DNA of 64,000 nucleotides, taken from assembly GCF_021917145.1 (NCBI RefSeq), contig NC_061078.1, positions 953,466 to 1,017,465 of the forward strand. Direction: 5' to 3'. Both the position numbers and the translations under genes were made by a program. The notes below the pieces were generated by a model, which was not told the origin of the DNA, made no database searches, and worked only from the letters and a program-made list of their open reading frames with translations. Source of the DNA: Hypomesus transpacificus (Eukaryota > Chordata > Actinopteri > Osmeriformes > Osmeridae). Of the stretch, positions 11,501 through 21,655 are shown piece by piece (position 1 is the stretch's first letter; each line of letters starts with the position of its first letter).

Positions 11501-14373
11501 ACAAGCCTCATTACAGACAGGATTACTGTAAATCAGACCCAAGTTATTCTGAGTAATGGTCTACATCCTGCCGAGTCATGTCTACCCTGGTCTCTTCCAG
11601 GAGGGCGAGGGTTCACACAGGGCTCACTGAATGCTTTGATGAGGAGGAAAATGATGTCATATGCTACGGCCTTCACAGTCCCCAGATCTCAGCTCTGTGT
11701 AACACCCAAATGAGCTTTGTCATGTCCCCCACTCCCCTAAACACACAGCAGAGACAGACATGAAGGTAGGAATATCAGACCTATTCGCTGTAGCTTGATC
11801 TCAGGTTGAGTAACAACGTCCAACAGCCGTTGGAGCTGTGCGCTCTCCTCCGTGGAACGAGAGATTTCTTCCTGGTACCCTGCAAACGGTTTCTCAGCGG
11901 CCCAGTAAATCTTCAAAGCTGCCGTTGTTATTATTTCACCAAAGAGTTCTCTTATTTCATTTAATTGAGACATTCTGACGTTTAAAAACGTGGACTCCAT
12001 GTTAAATCTAGGATCTGTAGTTTCAGACTTCAGTCCTTGGAGCTGCTCTTCCTCCTGACTGGTCCACAGCTCCTGTTCCTCTTTAATATGTGGGGGCTCC
12101 AGGAGAGAGAGCTGCTGCACTTCTGGGGGAAGAAGAGGCAAGAGAACAGTTAGATGCAGCCTAACATGTCTGGCAGAAAGAAACCATGTGATCAGTTTTG
12201 AGGAAAACACTGGATGGTGTCAAGAAAAGGCTGGTTGTTTTTCTGACGTGGTCGGCTAGTCTCAGCCGGTCTGCTACACATGTTTTTTAGGGCAAGATAT
12301 CAAAAAGACATAGCAGAGACCAATTAGCAATTAAATAATGTATCCTAGTAGATTGAGAGATGTATGGAGTCAGATGGCTGAGCGGTGAGGGAGTCGGGCT
12401 AGTAATCAGAAGGTTGCCGGATCGATTCCCCGCCGTGCCAAATGACGTTGTGTCCTTGGGCAAGGCACTTCACCCTACTTGCCTCGGGGGGAATGTCCCT
12501 GTACTTACTGTAAGTCGCTCTGGATAAGAGCGTCTGCTAAATGACTAAATGTAAATGTAAATGTAAATGTAGATTGTACGGTGGCCCTGAAGTGCAAATG
12601 ACACCCCCTAATATGAGTACATCCCCCAAATGAAAATACTCCCCCCCAATACGAGTCAACTCCCCCCAAATCGGATGACTTGTTCACCTCCCCCCAAAAA
12701 TGAAAATACTCCCCCCCAATACGAGTCAACTCCCCCCAAATCGGATGACTTGTTCACCTCCCCCAATACAAAAACGCGCTCCCCCAAATGGAAAACGACA
12801 TTACATTAACTCAAAAACACATTACATTAAGTCTGAACGGAAAGGGTAGGTACTACACTTTAGCGCTGATTGGATGCAGTAGGCTAACTTACAAGAAATA
12901 AGAAATTGATTGACAGAAATACAAAATGCAATAGCCTGACAGAGTTACGTGCACCAGGACATTTATTTGGGTATCGAAGCATGTAGCATCTATAGGCTAT
13001 GTATGCAAAAGCATACATTGCAGTGTTAAACGTAAACATCGATAGCCAAACAACTAGTCCACGTAACTCTGTCATTATCATGAAATTAATCGTTTTGATT
13101 TGAAGGAAAGTGGAAACATTAATGTTTACAATTCAGAGTCATTACACTACTCTTTATTTTAATCAGGGTCATTCCTATGAAATAATCTTAGATCTGCTGT
13201 TAACGTTTCACAATATAAGTAGCCTAGCCTATGCGCACGCTAAAAACGCAGTTGAAGGAATCAGGACTTTTCAGAAGACAAAACTGACAGTCCACTACAG
13301 AAGAATGAAATGCCACAATGAAAGAGTAACGTGGACCAGGATAGTTGTTTGGCTATCGATTTTTACATTTAACTCGAAATACTTTTGCCTAAGAAGCCTA
13401 CTATTTGCTACATTCTTCGATAGCCAAACAAATGTTCTGGTGCACGTAACTCTGCCAGGCTATTGCATTTTGTACTTCTGTCGATCAATTTCTTATTTCT
13501 TGTTAGTTAGCCTACTGCATCCAATCAGTGCTAAAGTGTAGTACCTACCCTTTCCGTTCAGAGTTAATGTAATGTGTTTTTGAGTTAATGTAATGTCGTT
13601 TTCCATTTGGGGGAGCGCGTTTTTGTATTGGGGGGAGGTGAACAAGTCATCCGATTTGGGGGGAGTTGACTCTTATTGGGGAGGGAGCGCGTTTTTGTAT
13701 TGGGGGGAGGTGAACAAGTCATCCGATTTGGGGGTAGTTGACTCGTATTGGGGGGGAGTATTTTCATTTTTGAGGGGAGGTGAACAAGTCATCCGATTTG
13801 GGGGGAGTTGACTCGTATTGGGGGGGGGAGTATTTTCATTTGGGGGATGTACTCATATTAGGGGGTGTCATTTGCACTTCAGGGCCACCGTAAGATTGTG
13901 ATCTCAGGACTCTGATCTGAACAGACCGGTTGATATTAAACAATGTAGGTCCTTCTAGATTGACAGTAATATGTACACGGGGTACAACTCCACTCCCCCT
14001 TTGCTGAACATTGGATTCAATAGTTTGCAATAGTTGGCGGCGTTCCACGAAGTCGATAACAGGGGCAAACTTTTTGGCTCAAGGGCTACTTTGAAACCAG
14101 AAGACTCTAAGCTAGTTTTTTGGCGGTTGTTTGGAGCTAGCCTTGGTCAAAAATATGTGGCGTTCTAACTGTTCACCTACCTATTTGGTGTATCTTGATC
14201 TCCGGTGGAGTAACAATGTCCAACAATCGTTTGAGCCGCGCGCTCTGCTCCTTGGAATTATACATTTCTTCTTGGAACTCAGCAAACGTTTTTTTAAACG
14301 CTGCAAAAATCTCTAAAGCTGCCGTTGATAGTCTCTCACGGATAAATCCTCTAAACAAATCTAGTTTTGACAT
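8557..14373 (-). CDS. C2H2 zinc-finger protein, tandem unit 1 (13 fingers)
   Basis: Predicted nuclear DNA-binding protein. Exons are 14373-14181 (module A, starts MSKLDLFRGFIRERL), 12122-11781 (module B, VQQLSLLEPPHIKEEQELW, followed by a second A, MSQLNEIRELF) and 10127-8557 (second B plus fingers). Every junction is GT-AG and phase 1, and the three exons give 2106 nt, 701 residues. Thirteen C2H2 fingers occupy the C-terminal two thirds with mostly TGEKP linkers; the linker after finger 4 is expanded (HTEHKTHTGEKP). Modules A and B are the usual N-terminal parts of many euteleost zinc-finger genes (family knowledge); their function is not established here. Targets are unknown. Exon 2 is 342 nt, phase 1-1, so skipping it keeps frame. 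The introns hold an L2 tail, SINE and foldback element, all outside exons. Confidence 0.87.
10211..10720 (+). mobile_element. Degenerate hAT transposon remnant
   Basis: Starts with AGGGCTGAACGATTAATTGC, a typical fish hAT-like terminus. It encodes a BED-finger-like piece (KDAAQCQVLCKTCLANV) and then a piece resembling a downstream hAT segment (TTFIRKDMMPLC). The His half of the finger is lost. Lies in intron 2 of zinc-finger unit 1. Boundaries are approximate. Confidence 0.65.
10893..11478. repeat. 30-bp minisatellite split by an L2 insertion
   Basis: Units of GTCAGGGAACAGTCTGTATT plus TACAGGGTTA occur at 10893-10995 and again at 11407-11478, with the L2 fragment between. A related array is present at the matching position of unit 3 (28935-29085). 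Confidence 0.85.
10996..11405 (+). mobile_element. L2-group LINE 3' end
   Basis: Encodes the C-terminal tail typical of fish L2-like reverse transcriptases (LRSSSDNRLVVPRLKT, LAPQWWNQLP, FKKRLKTHV). It ends with CGCTTTGGATAAAAGCGTCT and an ATGTA-type tail. 5'-truncated. Confidence 0.85.
12366..12570 (+). mobile_element. tRNA-derived SINE with L2-like tail
   Basis: Has an A box (TGGCTGAGCGGT), a B box (GGATCGATTCC), a tRNA-unrelated body, then TCGCTCTGGATAAGAGCGTC and an (ATGTAA)n tail. The head resembles a Leu/Ser-type tRNA. Confidence 0.85.
12578..13891. mobile_element. Foldback hAT-like element with long inverted arms
   Basis: Termini ACGGTGGCCCTGAAGTGC and its reverse complement. The arms are several hundred bp, with G/C-rich subrepeats (CCCCCCAAATCGGATGACTT) at the outer ends. 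Flanking 8 bp are TAGATTGT and AAGATTGT (7/8 match), as expected for hAT. No transposase ORF is seen. Inserted just after the SINE tail, in intron 1 of zinc-finger unit 1. Confidence 0.85.
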
Positions 14374-15351
14374 TTTGGTGGAGTAAAAGGGATACTCTGC
14401 ACAACGAGGTTAACTATTAGCACCTGGGTCCTTCCTTAGTGTTAAAAAGTAGCGACGCATAAGTCCTGTCGGATGTGAACAACATCGAGGCTCTGTTTAC
14501 ATAGGGTGACCAGACTTCCTCTTTTACCCGATAGGTTAAAATTTATGGAAGCAAATCGTGACCAAAATTCAAATGAAAATGCATTTCCAGAAATGCATTT
14601 TCATTTTAAGAATGTGGCTGCATTATTTGACTCATAAATCAAATTAGTATTCAATCATCCTATTTGCATTTTCATTTTCTTCTTTAAGACTGCTCATTCT
14701 TTCCCTTAATTAAAATGAAAACGAAAAAGACATTTGAAATTTAATTTTCAAAATATGCCCCAGCAAATAGATACCAAAATTCAATTTGAAATGTAAAATT
14801 TGAAAATGAAAATGCATTTCCAGAAATGCATTTTCATTTTAAGAACGTGGCTGCAAAATCGTGACCACAATTCAAATTCAAATGCATTTCCAGAAATGCA
14901 TTTTCATTTTCAAGAACGTGGCTGCAAAATCGTGACCACAATTCAAATTCAAATGCATTTTCAGAAATGCATTTTCATTTTCAAGAACGTGGCTGCAAAA
15001 TCGTGACCACAATTCAAATTCAAATGTATTTCCAGAAATGCATTTTCATTTTAAGAATGTGGCTGCATTATTTGACTCATAAATCAAATTAGTACTGATT
15101 AGTACTGAGCGGACATTGCATTTTCATTTTCATGTTCTGCCCGCAAAGAACTGCCCATAATTCGAAAACGAAAATGCATTCTGAGCGGCGCAGTTGAGTG
15201 ACGTCAGTAGCCGCTCTTCTTCAGCTCCCTGCTGACCGAGCTACCCATCTTGTTCGGTAGGGGGCGGTGTGCACATACGCATTGCATTACATGGCAAATG
15301 TGCCGGGAAATTGATTGAATTGCCGGGTCTTTAGAGGACGCATCACAGATC

Positions 15352-15657
15352 ATGGCGCTCCCTCAAATTGTGCAGACACTGATAGAATTAGCTGAGCTGG
15401 TAGAAACTAATAATATATCTGAGTCTGATGCCCGTGACCGAGTAGAACAAGTCACAGAGAGCTTGGCTGCATACTCTGCCGTCACAGACGTACACATTAA
15501 TGAGGTTGCCATAGTAAACCATCCACTTCCCGTTCGAGTCCATCGAAAACTATTTATTAAATGGTTTAAAAATAAAGGACATAGCGGAGCTGTTGTCGGC
15601 CACCAGACCATCCGTCGGAGGATCCAAAGCAACGGATTTATGGAGCTAGAAAGCTGA
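15352..15657 (+). pseudogene. Left-arm ORF of foldback element (integrase-type N-terminus, deleted)
   Basis: 101 codons starting MALPQIVQTLIELAELVE. The first 55 or so residues match the right-arm ORF with one visible difference. Relative to the right arm, about 20 codons are missing after EVAIVN and the frame changes. In another frame a helix-turn-helix-like stretch (NYLLNGLKIKDIAELLSA) continues. Such N-termini occur in fish integrase-like transposon proteins (family knowledge, recalled, not searched). Not a functional gene. Confidence 0.6.
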
Positions 15658-15811
15658 CAAAAGTATCTGAATTTGAATATGAAAGATCTGAAATATTTGT
15701 GTGTCGAATTTCATAAAACTGAAATATATTGCTGTTGAATATATAATATCTGAATTATTTGTATGCCAAATTTAATACAACTGAATTATTTTGATCCAAA
15801 AATAAAACATT

Positions 15812-16219
15812 CTAAAATTCAGATTGCAGGAATTCAGATTCTTGAAATTCAGATTGCGGAAATTCAAATTCAGATTGCGGAAATTCAGATTTTGTCTGAA
15901 CCAGGCCAAAGGTGAAACAGCTTGCTTTCACAGGAAAAAGTAGACCATTTAATAAATAGTTTTCGATGGACTCGAACGGGATGTGGATGGTTGGTCGTCC
16001 CCGTCCCATTTGAGGCTCCACAGCATCCAGCCGTTCCAGGACTGAAGAGAGGTTTACTATGGCAACCTCATTAATGTGTACGTCTGTGACGGCAGAGTAT
16101 GCAACCAAGCTCTCTGTGACTTGTTCTACTCGGTCACGGGCATCAGACTCAGATATATTATTAGTTTCTACCAGCTCAGCTAATTCTATCAGTGTCTGCA
16201 CAATTTGAGGGAGCGCCAT
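15812..16219 (-). pseudogene. Right-arm ORF of foldback element (integrase-type N-terminus, truncated)
   Basis: 135 codons in the opposite direction, same start MALPQIVQTLIELAELVE. It keeps the RGRPTIHIPFESIENYL segment that the left arm has partly lost, then diverges into non-homologous sequence ending in FPQSEF-type repeats. The two ORFs converge across the centre of the element. Confidence 0.6.
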
Positions 16220-16856
16220 GATCTGTGATGCGTCCTCTAAAGACCCGGCAATTCAATCAATTTCCCGGCACATTTGCCATGTAATGCAATGCGTATGTGC
16301 ACACCGCCCCCTACCGAACAAGATGGGTAGCTCGGTCAGCAGGGAGCTGAAGAAGAGCGGCTACTGACGTCACTCAACTGCGCCGCTCAGAATGCATTTT
16401 CGTTTTCGAATTATGGGCAGTTCTTTGCGGGCAGAACATGAAAATGAAAATGCAATGTCCGCTCAGTACTAATCAGTACTAATTTGATTTATGAGTCAAA
16501 TAATGCAGCCACATTCTTAAAATGAAAATGCATTTCTGGAAATACATTTGAATTTGAATTGTGGTCACGATTTTGCAGCCACGTTCTTAAAATGAAAATG
16601 CATTTCTGAAAATGCATTTGAATTTGAATTGTGGTCACGATTTTGCAGCCACGTTCTTGAAAATGAAAATGCATTTCTGAAAATGCATTTGAATTTGAAT
16701 TGTGGTCACGATTTTGCAGCCACGTTCTTGAAAATGAAAATGCATTTCTGGAAATGCATTTGAATTTGAATTGTGGTCACGATTTTGCAGCCACGTTCTT
16801 AAAATGAAAATGCATTTCTGGAAATCCCCCCCCCCCCCCCGGTCACCCTAGTTTAC

Positions 16857-18026
16857 TTCCGGGCAGGCTAGTCTCGGGAGCGTCGTTTACTGAACCAACG
16901 CATTGTCAACAACTATCAGCTAATGTCCATAGATTTCAAACGGTGTGAGGTGTAGAATGAGACAATCTAAATTTTTTTTAATCTGTCGTTCTTCCTGAGC
17001 CCAAGTTGTGTTTTCAAACAGTAGTGTTACACCAATATCAGTCCTGGTATATCATGGCAGGGGCCACCATTATATTTCAAAGCAAGAGCTGTAGTTGGAT
17101 AGCCAATTTATGTTTTATTAAAGTGACATTAAAGTTACCAGATCTTCAAAAATATATAGGCTATCGCTTTTAAGTTATCAAAGTAACGGGCAACTAGCCT
17201 GACGTTGTCATACTCAAAATTCTAGTCGGAATATGAGTTTAAAACCTCTCCGTTGGGCTGTGAGTATGGAGAGTATTTCAACCGAACCCGGAAAAAAATG
17301 CCTCTTTGCTCAATTGGATAGACCTACAACCAATCAGAGCAACGTAATATGTTGTTTAATGAAAACGAATTCAACCCAAGCGCTCTTTGGTGATGTGGTT
17401 GATTGTTACTGTTGATCATCTGTCCATCATCGTATAAAGCCGCCCTGACAATTTGATTGGTCCGAACAGCTCTTGTTTGGACATACTTATTCCCGTAAGT
17501 ACTCTTTCAAAAAAAAAATGTGGGCGGGGCTAAATTGGGCTGGCAGCCAGGCTAGGCAACTACAGCATTTATGGCCGAATGTTGACCAAGTAATAATCTG
17601 TCAGTTGTATTGAAATCTACAGAACATAAGAAAAAATATCAATGGAAAAACTCAATATTTGATGAATCCAATATTATATTATGAAGCAGTTCTAAAGCGC
17701 TATTCACACGTTGTCCTTTTACTTCTCTATTCTCAGAAGGTGATCAGTCTGGTAGATAAAATACCTGTTTTAAATGTGTATGCTTTTCATCTACATGGAC
17801 TACAGTAAATAATTTGTATTAATGAAGTAACAACTTTGCTAATAAAAAAGAAAGTGCCAGTAAAACCTTTTAATGTTCAAAATACAGTCTACTGTAATAC
17901 AGACTATCTTCATTACAAACTCTTTTTCTATTGTTCAACACTTCATTGTAAATATTCCAGCACTGGAAGAAATATGCCACATGTATAAAATAACAAATTT
18001 TCATGTGTTTCATGAAATTAATATCA
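16857..18026. other. Spacer between units 1 and 2, shared with other spacers
   Basis: No gene. 16857-17690 matches 23041-23560 (flank upstream of unit 2). 17740-18010 matches about 25640-25790 and 32145-33050 (spacers before units 3 and 4). The shared spacer supports segmental tandem duplication. Confidence 0.75.
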
Positions 18027-18270
18027 TAGGCGGAAATCCCGGGACACACACACACGACCCCCCCATCCAGGGAAAAATAGGATTTGTCCCCCCCAATAAA
18101 TCACTGTAAACATAAGGAAATTTAAGTAATATTAATAATATACATTTAACATATTACAATGTAGGTTATGTGTTACAGCAGTAATTTTGGTGTCCCCCTC
18201 AGGAATTGCCCTTGAGAAAATTTCATATAATTGTACCCCCCCAAATTGATAGCAGATTTTCGCCACTGGT
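18027..18270. mobile_element. 244-bp hAT-like MITE
   Basis: Flanked by a perfect 8-bp duplication TAATATCA (18019-18026 and 18271-18278). The ends TAGGCGGAAAT and ATTTTCGCCACTGGT are imperfect inverted repeats. The paralogous spacer at about 33025-33050 lacks it (ATTCATATCACTTTACAT uninterrupted). Confidence 0.88.
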
Positions 18271-18330
18271 TAATATCACTTTACACAAACTTCCCTTTTC
18301 TACTCATAACTTACAAATCACTCCATGGGC

Positions 18331-18562
18331 CTACACCTAGGTTTAGGTGAAGGTTGGTTTAGGTCCTACACCCTAGGTTTAGGTGAAGGTTGGTTTAGGT
18401 CCTACACCCTAGGTTTAGGTGAAGGTTGGTTTAGGTCCTACACCCTAGGTTTAGGTGAAGGTTGGTTTAGGTCCTACACCCTAGGTTTAGGTGAAGGTTG
18501 GTTTAGGTCCTACACCCTAGGTTTAGGTGAAGGTTGGTTTAGGTCCTACACCCTAGGTTTAC
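18331..18562. repeat. 36-bp minisatellite (about 6 copies)
   Basis: Unit CCCTAGGTTTAGGTGAAGGT plus TGGTTTAGGTCCTACA. One to two copies are present at the paralogous positions 33105-33163 and 26006-26040, so the array expanded after duplication. Confidence 0.93.
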
Positions 18563-19044
18563 ACAACATGAGTTCAGCAGCAGCCCTTTCCCCAAAAAGT
18601 GACTTCATGTTTCTCTTATCTCCACACAGTGTGGACAGTGCGACTGCTGTCGTCTTCTATCCTCTTGTAATCATGTACTCAAAGTTCAGATTCTTCTTAT
18701 CTCCATACAGTGTCACAGTGTTACTTGACTAAATGTCTAATTACTGTTAAAATTTGTAATTATGAAAACTTGTGTTTTCTTCTTCCTTGATTCCAGAAGT
18801 GAGTGACTGAGAAGGCGTTTCTGCGTGTCGCCATCACTGACGTGTTGCCAGGGGTGACACTAGATATTCTAGAAGAGTCCTTACAGTCCCTCGGGCTGGA
18901 GACATACAAGGATTTATAGTTAATCAAGGAAGCCGATTGGCTGTCAGCGTTGAGGCCAATTCAAGCTGGAAAACTCCTTGCTGCTTGGAGGTTGAGATGT
19001 AGGTACTGCAGCACAGAATGCGACCACACCCCAAGAGATCAGAA

Positions 19045-19278
19045 ATATAGATACAGTCCTGATCCAGGATCTGTCTGACCATCAGCCCCAGAGTCCTGAT
19101 CCAGGATCTGTCTGACCATCAGCCCCAGAGTCCTGATCCAGGATCTGTCTGACCATCAGCCCCAGAGTCCTGATCCAGGATCTGTCTGACCATCAGCCCC
19201 AGAGTCCTGATCCAGGATCTGTCTGACCATCAGCCCCAGAGTCCTGATCCAGGATCTGTCTGACCATCAGCCCCAGAG
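19045..19278. repeat. 37-bp minisatellite downstream of unit 2
   Basis: About six units of GATCCAGGATCTGTCTGACC plus ATCAGCCCCAGAGTCCT. The same unit is expanded further at 26173-26498. Confidence 0.93.
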
Positions 19279-19317
19279 CACTCTACATAGAAACAACCGT
19301 CATCTTTAGGTAGCTCT

Positions 19318-19480
19318 GATGGTCTACATGATAGTATGTCTATAGTCTGTCCCCAAACAGCATGGACACACCAGAAGACCAGTCACCTCAGCTCTGATGG
19401 TCTACATGATAGTCATGTCTGTAGACTGTCCCCAAACAGCATGGACACACCAGAGGAGCAAGGACCAGTCAACAACACAG
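19318..19480. repeat. Two copies of the 75-bp 3'-flank repeat (unit 2)
   Basis: Contains GTCTGTCCCCAAACAGCATG and GCTCTGATGGTCTACATGAT in each copy. The same pair is at about 8225-8370 and 26530-26690. Confidence 0.85.
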
Positions 19481-21139
19481 CAGCTCAACTTTAAACCCTT
19501 TATTAAATGTATAGCTTGACAGGAGTGAATGTGTTGGCATGCATAACATTTTATAAAATTGCCTGCACCCCATCAATACCTTCAGAATTGGTGTCTCTGA
19601 ACACAATTACAATTTACATTTCTACAACCCTATTTGTTGACATATTTAGTTATTAAAACTGATATAAAAACAACACTCAGCACTGATGGGATTTCTCTCC
19701 ATGATGTTTCTTCATATGTGTTGACAAAGATCTCTCCTCATTGAAGCGTTTTTTTACATTCCTGACACTGATATTCTTTTCTACCAGCATGGATCCTTTC
19801 GTGATCAAGCAAACAGCGCTTATTTGTTAAACATTTTGTGTATATTTTACACTTGTATTGGTTTCTCTCCTGTGTGTGTCCTCATATGTCTAACTAGATG
19901 GTGCTTGCGACTAAAGTTTTTTTTACATTCTTGACAACGATGTGCTTCTCTGTTTTTGGTCTGTCTTTTCTTTGATTTCATCATTTCTAGAGAAAAAGCC
20001 TCATTGTTTTGTGTTTTGTTCTGTAAAAGCAGCACTCCTCCATGTTCCTCCTCTTCCAAACTCTGAGCTGCAGGACAGTCTGGTGCTACAGAGACAGGCT
20101 GAGAGTCACCGCTTGGTTCTGGTGCTGCAGAGTCTTGTACCTGAGGCTGTGCTTTGATTTGCTCCTCAGTTGTGTTGATAAGTAGATAGTCTCCTTCTCT
20201 GTTCTCCACTTTAACAGTTTGGTGAAGATGTGAACTTTCAGAGGAGCCCTTTTGATCAGAATCATGTTTCACACTGAGAGAAGTGAATATGGAGTCTGTA
20301 GTTTCAGACTGCAGTCCTTGGAGCTGCTCTTCATCCTTACTGGTCCACAGCTCCTGTTCCTCTTTAATCTGTGGGGGCTCCAGGAAAGAGAGCTGCTGCA
20401 TGTCTGGGGAACAGAAGAGAGAACAGACAGATGTAGCCTGCTTCATTATTCTGCAACCTATCATGTCTCACAGTTACCAACATAAATAATCAAACACTTT
20501 GTAAAATGGAAAGGAACTTCTCATCTAATGGATCCTGACCAACTCGGGATTACTGTAAATCAGAGCTAAGTCATTCTGAGTGATGGTCTACATCATGCCG
20601 AAGTCATGTCTACCCTGGTCTCTTCCAGGAGGGCAAGGGTTCACACAGGGCTCACTGAATGCTTTGATGAGGAGGAAAATGATGTCATATGCTACGGCCT
20701 TCACAGTCCCCAGATCTCAGCTCTGTGTAACACCCAAATGAGCTTTGTCATGTCCCCCTCCCCCCTAAACACACAGCAGAGACAGACATGAAGGTAGGAA
20801 TATCAGACCTATTCGCTGTAGCTTGATCTCAGGTTGCGTAACAACGTCCAACAGCCGTTGGAGCTGCATGCTCTCCTCCTTGGAACGAGAGATTTCTTCC
20901 TGGTACCCTGCAAACGGTTTCTCAGCAGCCCAGTAAATCTTCAAAGCTGCTGTTGTCAATATTTCACTAAAAAGTTCTCTTATCTCATTTAATTGAGACA
21001 TTTTGACGTTTAAAAACTTGGACTCCATGTTAAATCTAGGATCTGTAGTTTCAAACTGCAGTCCTTGGAGCTGGTCTTCCTCCTGACTGGTCCCGAGCTC
21101 CTGTTCCGCTTTAATCTGTAGGGGCTCTAGGAGAGAGAG

Positions 21140-21464
21140 TGTTGGAAAAATTGAATATGTAACTGTTATCCTGTATAAGAATGATTCTGTGTTCAGTTTT
21201 ACTTGGGTGCAAAGAAAGGCCTAACCCCAAATCTGAACTCTGAGTAAACATTCTAGACCCTTATCTTGGGGCTGAAGGCTAAGAAGAGGGGGGGTTTGGT
21301 TATTGTAAGGATATACTGTGTGACAAAGACTATAAGTGAAGACGCAAGGTCTGGTGACCATTTGTTGACACTTATGTGAAGGAGCTTCTACGACATCAAG
21401 AGATCCTGTAATTGTGTTCGCATGGAGCAGCATATTTCTTTTACCTTCCATGTTCATCTTGACA
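21140..21464. mobile_element. LTR-like insertion replacing part of unit 2 exon 2
   Basis: Starts TGTTGGAAAAATTG and ends TTACCTTCCATG...CTTGACA. This loosely resembles the ends of the solo LTR at 32357-32953. It abuts the broken B module. No target-site duplication is seen, so insertion was accompanied or followed by deletion. Classification is tentative. Confidence 0.4.
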
Positions 21465-21536
21465 TTATAGCTATAGAGTGCAAGCTAACCCCAGTGCCAT
21501 GGGAACTGAACGTCATCGTATCTGAAAAGCTCCGTG

Positions 21537-21655
21537 GACCCCGTCCACACTACTACGCGAACCCGGCGTTTTCAGATGTCTCCGGCTAGGGGAGCGTATT
21601 CGAAAAGCTCCGTTTTCAGTGTTGAATACGCTGGGCTAGTGTGGACGGGGCCTTG
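21537..21655. mobile_element. Short inverted-repeat element (MITE-like)
   Basis: About 120 bp bounded by CCCCGTCCACACTA and TAGTGTGGACGGGG. I could not find a clear target-site duplication. Confidence 0.5.

Larger units (their letters stand above)
14501..16850. mobile_element. 2.35-kb foldback transposon with an ORF in each arm
   Basis: Termini TAGGGTGACC and GGTCACCCTA, flanked by a perfect 6-bp duplication GTTTAC (14495-14500 and 16851-16856). The matching position in unit 2 (about 23030-23050) lacks the element and reads through to TTCCGGGCAGG, giving an empty site. Each arm carries several copies of a roughly 72-bp subrepeat (GTGACCACAATTCAAATTCA core) and a promoter-like segment with the start of the ORF. 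The termini and 6-bp duplication suggest an IS3EU-type element (inference). Confidence 0.88.

Noticed and set aside
12366-12440. Functional tRNA gene
   Set aside because: Only the promoter boxes are tRNA-like; the following body and L2-like tail identify a SINE.
18331-18562. Interstitial telomeric repeat
   Set aside because: The unit is 36 bp and not (TTAGGG)n.
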